Shown: piece by piece, positions 23,101 to 25,165 of the stretch
How the letters are laid out: each line of letters starts with the position of its first letter
How positions within the stretch are numbered: the stretch's first letter is position 1
Assembly: GCA_002633005.1 (NCBI GenBank)
Contig: NMRA01001043.1
Span: forward strand, 35,235-60,399
Direction: 5' to 3'
From: Phoronis australis
Lineage: Eukaryota > Phoronida > Phoronidae
Length of the DNA: 25,165 bases
Notes under the pieces: model-generated
Database searches by the model: none
What the model was told of the DNA's origin: nothing
Seen by the model: only the letters and a program-made list of their open reading frames with translations
Made by a program: the position numbers and the translations under genes

Positions 23101-23771
23101 CATGTATTGCCTGTGGAAGGGTAGCCATGTATTGCCTGAGAAGGGATAGCCATGTATTGCCTGTGAAGGGATAGCCATGTATTGCCTGAGAAGGAATAGC
23201 CATGTATTGCCTGTAAAGGGATAGCCATGTATTGCCTGAGAAGGGATAGCCACGTATTGCCTGAGAAGGGATAGCCATGTATTGCCTGAGAAGGGATAGC
23301 CATGTATTGCCTGAGAAGGGATAGCCATGTATTGCCTGAGAAGGGATAGCCATGTATTGCCTGAGAAGGGATAGCCANAGTGTTCCTTATTTTCTTCAGT
23401 CATCTCCACTGGCCCAAAGTTCACTATTCTCTGTGTAATTTTACTCTCTCACTTTGACTTTTTTGTTGTATGTTGCTTTCATTTGATTGTAACTCCAAAT
23501 ACACATATTTTACAAAATAGTGCATCCAGTGAAATTCAGCAAAGAGATATCAGTTGATAATTTGAATTTGTTGCTCTGCAGTGTTGCGAAAGCTAAAGAC
23601 ACATTCAACATGCTGTTTGGAGCAAAGTTTCATAAAAAGTTTCCCAGAACCAGACGTAGTGGCGCCAGTGATGAATATGGAGATGGCAACTGGCCGTCTA
23701 CTGCCAACGGTCTCTATAGCAACAAAACTGAAGGCATCGGACTTATGCTAAAAGCTGATGCTGGGCAAAAG
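4985..23771 (+). CDS. Large lipid transfer protein (vitellogenin-N domain), partial, 15 exons
   Basis: This is the whole gene as seen: exons 4985-5132, 5472-5593, 8510-8597, 9015-9304, 11276-11330, 11952-12110, 13272-13468, 15450-15631, 16220-16365, 17404-17541, 18202-18393, 19373-19515, 21055-21283, 22420-22577 and 23582-23771. All introns are GT-AG and phase is continuous except between exons 7 and 8. Exons 1-7 give 353 codons resembling the vitellogenin-N lipid-transport module, which loads and carries lipids in secreted lipoproteins. Exons 8-15 give about 460 codons of a family-specific region with predicted amphipathic helices. Secretion is supported by several N-glycosylation sequons (NRT, NGT, NET, NKT) and three furin-type motifs (RTKR, RDKR, RTRR). 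Missing parts are the signal peptide and first sheet, one or more helical-domain exons near the gap at 15001, and the C-terminus. A vitellogenin proper, an apolipophorin or MTP is less likely because exons 8-15 do not look like their lipid-cavity sheets. Family assignment is recognition by eye, not a search. Confidence 0.85.
5133..5471 (+). other. Intron between exons 1 and 2
   Basis: This 339-bp intron shows no repeat or open coding signal beyond read-through from exon 1. The donor is GTGAGTGT and the acceptor is TTTTCAG. Confidence 0.6.
5472..5593 (+). CDS. LLTP exon 2 (N-sheet)
   Basis: The acceptor is CTGTTTTCAG and the exon ends in phase 0 at GAACAG before GTGAGC. The peptide contains TMSHTHLHLTNQLSHGEP and ends SIEVEQ. 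Short strand-like segments with repeated Ser/Thr/His suit the end of the N-terminal sheet. The donor lies only 15 bp upstream of the left end of an inserted hAT-like element, so the insertion left the splice donor intact. Confidence 0.75.
5609..6767. mobile_element. Non-autonomous hAT-like transposon
   Basis: The ends are inverted: the left reads CAGGGCTTGGAAT from 5609 and the right, on the minus strand from 6767, reads CAGGGCTTGAAAT (12 of 13 match). CTCAAT sits immediately outside both ends (5603-5608 and 6768-6773), a target-site duplication of 6 bp. The length is 1159 bp and no transposase is visible, so it is non-autonomous or a decayed copy. It lies 15 bp inside the intron after exon 2. 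Superfamily placement rests on the CAGGG start only. Confidence 0.7.
6774..8509. other. Remainder of intron between exons 2 and 3
   Basis: This is unannotated AT-rich intron. The open frame at 7638-7874 shows no family resemblance. I see no terminal repeats or clear tandem structure here. Confidence 0.5.
8510..8597 (+). CDS. LLTP exon 3
   Basis: The acceptor is TTTCTTGCAG and the peptide starts PKAKVITDSDAAMLDIE, followed by a segment with one cysteine (MNCSR). The donor was chosen at 8598 (GTATGAG) rather than at 8591 (GTGAAA). Only the former leaves the single base needed to complete the first codon of exon 4, as A plus CC gives Thr. It links the N-sheet to the helical domain. Confidence 0.7.
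9015..9304 (+). CDS. LLTP exon 4 (start of helical domain)
   Basis: This is the longest and clearest exon: 290 bp with acceptor TTTTTACAG and donor GTGATG. The peptide has helix-rich text such as RRLRVTLKAMVDSD and the segment NGTVCFHDRHVMIDMIAAL. The paired helices and spaced cysteines (TEC, PNC, TVC) fit the alpha-helical superhelix of large lipid transfer proteins. Sequons NRT and NGT suggest glycosylation in the secretory pathway. It ends in phase 0 at HPIE. Confidence 0.85.
9392..10191. repeat. Near-duplicate intron segment, copy A
   Basis: This 800-bp stretch ends at the N at 10192 and is repeated at 10193-10990. Differences include the length of a C run (GAGCCCCCCCC against GAGCCCCCC) and scattered substitutions, mostly in the first half. 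It is most simply an unmerged haplotype overlap. Confidence 0.85.
10193..10990. repeat. Near-duplicate intron segment, copy B
   Basis: It matches 9392-10191 from its first bases after the N to ACATTCATTTA, then continues into unique sequence toward exon 5. Confidence 0.85.
11276..11330 (+). CDS. LLTP exon 5 (helical domain)
   Basis: This short exon of 55 bp lies between TTTCTTACAG and GTAAGG. It reads AAVKAVEDLCFGKQFEYH plus one base that makes Gly with exon 6. Its length and helical character fit one turn of the helical superhelix. Continuity of phase on both sides is the main support. Confidence 0.75.
11433..11585. repeat. 18-bp minisatellite, 8 units plus partial
   Basis: Unit CCCCATGTGTCATATTAG occurs eight times (one is 17 bp) plus a partial. 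Degenerate units precede it. It lies about 100 bp after the exon 5 donor. Confidence 0.9.
11952..12110 (+). CDS. LLTP exon 6 (helical domain)
   Basis: The acceptor is GTACTTGCAG and the donor is GTAAAC. The peptide reads MDIVLPNRTNETETLRRAC, then a helix with SSLNKTNPARAAQIVGHL and WLERHN. It contains three sequons (NRT, NET, NKT). The frame is set by the split Gly codon from exon 5 and the split Asp codon into exon 7. The other open frames over this stretch are not compatible with splicing. Confidence 0.8.
12503..12544. repeat. 14-bp triplicate
   Basis: TTATTTGAATCAAR is repeated three times in tandem in the intron before exon 7. Confidence 0.85.
12590..12790. repeat. Dispersed repeat, copy 2
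   Basis: It shares TTTTGTTCATTTTTCAAAG, GCTGTTGTACAAAACCTGAA and GGGCTTCACATGTTTCATGG with the element at 4477-4920, without the 16-bp array. Confidence 0.5.
12820..13015. repeat. Dispersed repeat, copy 3
   Basis: It shares GCCAAAATGTCC, TGTGGTACAAAATATGGACA and TAGAAAAACAT with the copies at 12590 and 4477. It lies directly after copy 2, so the two may be a tandem insertion. Confidence 0.4.
13272..13468 (+). CDS. LLTP exon 7 (helical domain, furin-type site)
   Basis: The acceptor is CCTCTTCAG and the donor is GTAAGATG. It begins DRTKRSADDMDYDYEYYTG: a furin-type RTKR at 13274-13285 followed by an acidic, tyrosine-rich stretch that probably forms an exposed loop. Helices follow, with MIMLHALSNAAHH and SAWRRAALEAMKFYPHDE. 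The exon ends in phase 0. The next exon seen needs two incoming bases, so an exon must be missing after this one. Confidence 0.8.
13580..13660 (+). mobile_element. tRNA-derived SINE fragment (Thr-like)
   Basis: CTCAGTGGTCAGAGTGC resembles the tRNA A-box and D arm. CCCGG and TCGGG (13610-13614, 13622-13626) form a five-pair anticodon stem around CTAGTGT, giving anticodon AGT. The T arm (ATGTTGTAATCCC) is imperfect and the acceptor stem does not pair. It is therefore a SINE head or tRNA pseudogene, not a working tRNA gene. Confidence 0.5.
13661..15449. other. Rest of the exon 7-8 intron, with assembly gap
   Basis: Apart from the P2X7-type remnant I recognise nothing. The N at 15001 is a likely contig join. 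At least one exon of length 2 modulo 3 is needed between 13468 and 15450 and was not found by eye. Confidence 0.5.
14229..14602 (+). pseudogene. P2X7-type intracellular zinc-module gene, broken
   Basis: An ATG in good context (AAAATGG) opens MAGVDDPYQSDSS, then the frame is lost. The next frame carries GDEEFFHGHSVGGYMFEPEY (from about 14297) and then GDTSWCKCSVCVVMPTSMEC and LCCSE at 14426-14500. The W-C-x-C-x2-C and later C-x-C-C arrangement is the hallmark of the cysteine-rich intracellular 'ballast' region of P2X7, which spread as a stand-alone domain in many invertebrates. The two halves lie in different frames, and the 3' part has stops and no clear remainder of the domain. There are no introns, which fits a retrocopy or a mobile-element passenger in the intron of the lipid transfer gene. 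A sequencing error could also cause the shift. Confidence 0.6.
15450..15631 (+). CDS. LLTP exon 8 (after helical domain, furin-type site)
   Basis: The acceptor is CTCTTGCAG and the donor is GTGAGT. The only frame without stops starts at the second base (RNSSLVIPSNRDKRGIQDF), so two bases must come from an unseen upstream exon. RDKR at 15481-15492 is a furin-type site, as is common between the lipid module and the rest in apolipophorin-like precursors. The remainder, with LHWEIEIPGFSWTKVIG and IGASFGIILRNK, looks like amphipathic beta strands. Confidence 0.8.
15976..16280 (+). repeat. 61-bp tandem copies of the exon 9 acceptor
   Basis: Acceptor-plus-exon text (GGTATTTCAG then AACCCCTTGAGGGC) recurs with 61-bp spacing, giving exon-like starts at 16037, 16098, 16159 and 16220. 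A degenerate, partial unit precedes them from about 15976. Only the last unit runs on into the complete exon. Confidence 0.9.
16220..16365 (+). CDS. LLTP exon 9 (acceptor region tandemly repeated)
   Basis: The exon reads PLEGMFMIDVYDTAYAEA, then LGILNIKFDMFRLQVCFRGY and NLNMAK, a run of amphipathic beta strands. A split Lys codon joins it to exon 8, and it ends in phase 0 before GTAATT. Its first 40 bases or so, with the acceptor GGTATTTCAG, occur in four 61-bp tandem copies. Only the last copy continues into the full exon without a stop, so 16220 is taken as the real start. Confidence 0.8.
16366..17403. other. Intron between exons 9 and 10
   Basis: The intron is AT-rich, with a short TATATATA run near 16808 and small complementary pieces TCTATAGACC and GGTCTATAAC near 16550 and 16605. 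Nothing else is recognisable. Confidence 0.5.
17404..17541 (+). CDS. LLTP exon 10 (amphipathic helices)
   Basis: The acceptor is GAATTTCAG and the donor is GTAAGT; 46 codons in phase 0 at both ends. The peptide starts EFGINSVQDLVNIFDTLYDQ and continues with helical text ending NKQGGFG. Leu, Ile and Phe spaced every three to four residues suggest lipid-facing amphipathic helices. I recall very similar text in unnamed mollusc vitellogenin-domain proteins, unverified. Confidence 0.8.
17542..18201. other. Intron between exons 10 and 11
   Basis: I see no repeat, RNA gene or coding signal. The open frame near 17840 has no family resemblance. Confidence 0.5.
18202..18393 (+). CDS. LLTP exon 11 (amphipathic helices)
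   Basis: The acceptor is GTTTTTTGCAG and the donor is GTAATG; 64 codons, phase 0 at both ends. The peptide has AQTIIDLPKNIVKTAEALAS, then CLPWVTAVRKVVLRIKFF. There is one cysteine, and alternating charged and hydrophobic faces are typical of membrane- or lipid-surface helices. No catalytic motif is visible. Confidence 0.8.
18394..19372. other. Intron between exons 11 and 12
   Basis: I see no repeat or coding signal. Confidence 0.5.
19373..19515 (+). CDS. LLTP exon 12 (amphipathic helices)
   Basis: The acceptor is ATTATTTTCAG and the donor is GTAGAT. The peptide has TILDAIQVTIPYAIEQFEK, followed by helices ending EGLGQAFI. It ends with AG, which joins G of exon 13 to form Arg. Helix spacing continues the pattern of exons 10-11. 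Confidence 0.8.
19614..20770. repeat. Degenerate ~140-bp tandem repeat, about 8 copies
   Basis: The anchor GATCTTTATAAATTTRG or a close variant recurs at about 19620, 19757, 19888, 20029, 20172, 20383, 20525 and 20669. Steps are roughly 131-145 bp, with one longer step of about 211. A second anchor, CTAGTGGCAATTTTT, recurs in most units. The copies are strongly diverged, so the array is old. It fills most of the intron between exons 12 and 13. Confidence 0.7.
20910..21027. repeat. Direct repeat of about 34 bp upstream of exon 13
   Basis: GTCTGTTTTGAATTTCTTAT, continuing through ATAATTTTCACATG, occurs at 20910 and again at about 20996, about 86 bp apart and close to the exon 13 acceptor. Confidence 0.85.
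21055..21283 (+). CDS. LLTP exon 13 (donor tandemly repeated)
   Basis: The acceptor is CTAACCCAG and the donor is GTGAGT. The peptide starts VAMAMFMLMGAKKRVEINF, continues NLPYWMTPGEDLRALK, and ends GATGLKSM in phase 0. The start is hydrophobic enough to resemble a membrane-embedded helix. The exon end and donor are repeated 43 bp downstream. Reading on from the first donor meets TAG at 21311-21313, so the first donor is the productive one. Confidence 0.8.
21272..21352 (+). repeat. 43-bp duplication of the exon 13 donor
   Basis: CTTAAGAGCATGGTGAGTTA at 21272 recurs as CTTAAGAACATGGTGAGTTA at 21315. This gives a second GTGAGT donor at 21327. Confidence 0.9.
21725..22148. mobile_element. MITE-like inverted-repeat element
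   Basis: The left arm (from 21725) contains GGGCAAAAATTGCTACTATC, then GTAAACTCAATTC. The right arm, read on the minus strand from 22148, contains GGGTAAAAATTGCTTCTATG, then GTATTCTCAATTC. The arms stay alignable for about 45 bp and the element is about 424 bp with no coding frame. A clear target-site duplication was not found. Confidence 0.55.
22149..22419. other. Intron sequence before exon 14
   Basis: Nothing recognisable apart from the acceptor tract. Confidence 0.5.
22420..22577 (+). CDS. LLTP exon 14 (amphipathic helices)
   Basis: The acceptor is TTGTTTTAG and the donor is GTAAGT. The peptide begins GQQQKEVGMKFISALSNLL and runs through aromatic-rich helix text to IIDTIKT, ending with a split Tyr codon. 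A GGTGAT-rich simple repeat follows soon after the donor and is intronic. Confidence 0.8.
22598..22645. repeat. GGTGAT/GGT simple repeat
   Basis: Imperfect GGT and GAT triplets lie just after the exon 14 donor. They are intronic, so no His or Asp tract is encoded. Confidence 0.85.
22964..23040 (-). mobile_element. tRNA-derived SINE fragment
   Basis: On the minus strand, GACTCAGTGGCCTAGAGGTC matches a tRNA A-box and D arm. GGACTGACAACC follows where an anticodon arm would be, then CAGGGTTAAACCCTG as a shortened T arm. The T loop is too short for a working tRNA. A SINE head is the best reading. Confidence 0.5.
23080..23377. repeat. 25-bp minisatellite, about 12 units, ends at gap
   Basis: Unit TATTGCCTGAGAAGG plus GATAGCCATG is repeated nearly 12 times and stops at the N at 23378, so the true length is unknown. 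All three minus frames are open through it because no unit phase contains a stop. The open frames are by-products. Confidence 0.9.
23582..23771 (+). CDS. LLTP exon 15, last exon seen (furin-type site)
   Basis: The acceptor is TTGCTCTGCAG and the donor is GTGAGT. The exon finishes the helical stretch (VAKAKDTFNMLFGAKF), then has a basic run with RTRR at 23646-23657. The character then changes to SGASDEYGDGNWPSTANG and NKTEGIGLMLKADAGQK. The basic cut site followed by a Gly/Asn-rich stretch suggests a domain boundary, with a separate C-terminal module encoded beyond this exon. It ends in phase 0, so the gene must continue. Confidence 0.8.
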
Positions 23772-24384
23772 GTGAGTGACGCGGAGAAACTGACATGTGA
23801 ATAGCCACAAGTAGTAAAAATGTTACCTTCCTGATAGAGTTTAAACTGGTCCCTTATTGGTTAATTCTAATTTGTCACAGATTTGGTACATCTAGCTACT
23901 CTGTGTCGTGTTAGATGTAGAGTCAACTCATATCAAACGTAACTTATTATGAGTCCAAATCACATTGTATAATTGGATAAATGGTAATAAGGCATGCAAC
24001 TGACACTTTCAGCAAGCATTCTGATTTATTCGTGGTCGTCAAAAGTGATTTATGAACGCGTCTAAGTGACTTGTCACAACAGGACACTAAGGCATTCTGG
24101 GTGATTTTATTTGGTTAGACAAGTTATTACAACTCATTGGTGTAAATGATCAGCATGTTCAACCTCAACTCATGACTGTTTGTGGTAACTGGCGAAAATA
24201 TCACTATCTGTTTCTGTCAACCCATCAAGTCATTTTAGGTGAGGGGGACCCTAGAGAAACGCATTCACAAATTTGGCTTTTTGAACCATCATTTCTTGTA
24301 AATTACCCATCGAATTCAAATGAAACATTTAGGTACGTTGCATCGTGGACTATTCCTCTAAATGCTTTTAGGGCTGTTCCAGCA
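23772..24384. other. Intron downstream of exon 15
   Basis: No next exon could be supported by a splice pair and phase. Nothing else is recognisable. Confidence 0.5.
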
Positions 24385-25165
24385 AAATCTGTATGGGAGG
24401 GGGGGAAGGCACTTTTATTTTGTACCCACCGCCCATGTTTTTCATTTATTTCTCCAACCCATGACCCATAATTTTTTAATTATTTTTAATAGGTTAAAAT
24501 ATAAAATCCAACACTTGCAAACAAATTGCCTCCAGGAGGACCTGTTAAGAACTTAGATGATTGACAGACAAGAACTAGTTGTCTTGTCCAATATTGTCAA
24601 AAACTAAGTAGCCTGTGAGCAATACTTTTGGCAGCCACCAGGTGTCTCTGTTAACCATGTGTCTATAATTTCAATGAACATTTTTTCAATTATAAGGATC
24701 TATGAATCTCAACGAACTCTTTTATACTTCTATGTGAAGTAAACATTGGAACTTGTTTATCTTACTCCACATACTTTTTATTTAAAAATCATCAATTTTC
24801 TTATATGTGTTAACACCAGTTTAGTGTTGCATAACTTTTCAATTCAATAGGACTGCAGACAAACAGTTGGCTCAAATCAAGTTGCCCATGACTTGATTAA
24901 TGGCTTAGTGAACATATTGCACTCTGTTCACTGGCAATATGGGCTTTTTGTATTGGGATAAGTTAGGATATATGCCAATTGCATTTTTTTGGGTTTAGAT
25001 GGCTGAAGTAACCAACCTGTTAACATTAACGGGTCAAAAAATACCACCCATTTTTAATGCATCACTTCTTACAGGAACGACCACCCATAATTTGAGTTTT
25101 TTTCTGAAGACCACCACCCATGAATTTTTATTTCTACTGCCGTCCCCCCCCTCCCACACGGATTT
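24385..25165. mobile_element. Possible inverted-repeat element with G-rich ends
   Basis: The left end reads AAATCTGTATGGGAGGGGGG. The right end, on the minus strand from the last base of the window, reads AAATCCGTGTGGGAGGGGGG. Similarity continues for about 35 bp. The right boundary coincides with the window edge, so target duplications and true extent cannot be judged. Confidence 0.4.

Noticed and set aside
23022-23424. Three minus-strand open frames with repeated AIHGYPFSGNTW-type text
   Set aside because: They are by-products of the 25-bp array, and all three frames are open, which argues against coding.
24851-24909. Possible exon 16 after AATTCAATAG, starting DCRQTVGSNQ
   Set aside because: The phase is allowed, but the acceptor tract is weak, the donor is weak (GTGAAC), and the peptide has no resemblance to the expected continuation.

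Overview
The window is animal genomic DNA: AT-rich, intron-rich and full of repeats. It holds the interior of one large plus-strand gene, followed here as 15 GT-AG exons from 4985 to 23771. Reading phase carries cleanly across every junction except one (exon 7 to exon 8). The recognisable part, about 813 codons, is a large lipid transfer protein. Exons 1-7 look like the vitellogenin/apolipophorin-type N-terminal lipid-transport module (end of the N-terminal sheet, then the helical domain). Exons 8-15 encode a long family-specific region with beta-strand segments and many amphipathic helices. The signal-peptide end and the C-terminus were not found in the window. From memory, unverified, this exon 8-15 architecture resembles uncharacterised vitellogenin-domain proteins of molluscs and other lophotrochozoans, so a marine lophotrochozoan is my best but weak guess at the organism.

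Layout: 1-920 unrecognised. 921-2772 and 2774-about 4620 are two versions of one 1.85-kb stretch on either side of a single N. 4985-5593 exons 1-2. 5609-6767 is a hAT-like element inserted just after the exon 2 donor. 8510-9304 exons 3-4. 9392-10990 is a second near-duplicate pair, again around a single N. 11276-13468 exons 5-7 with minisatellites and dispersed repeats between them. 13469-15449 is an intron holding a tRNA-derived SINE fragment, a broken P2X7-type zinc-module gene and a gap N. 15450-19515 exons 8-12. 19516-21054 is an intron filled by about eight copies of a degenerate repeat of roughly 140 bp. 21055-23771 exons 13-15 with a MITE-like element, another SINE fragment and a 25-bp array ending at the fourth N. 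The rest is intron, ending inside a possible G-rich inverted-repeat element.

The single Ns (2773, 10192, 15001, 23378) behave as collapsed contig gaps. Two have the same sequence, slightly diverged, on both sides, which is what unmerged haplotype overlaps look like. The gap at 15001 lies in the intron where the phase breaks, so at least one helical-domain exon is probably missing there.

The most interesting observations are tandem duplications of exon boundaries: four 61-bp copies carrying the exon 9 acceptor, and a 43-bp duplication of the exon 13 donor, both giving decoy splice sites that lead to stops. Also notable are three furin-type cleavage motifs spread along the lipid transfer protein, and the transposon insertion beside a splice site.
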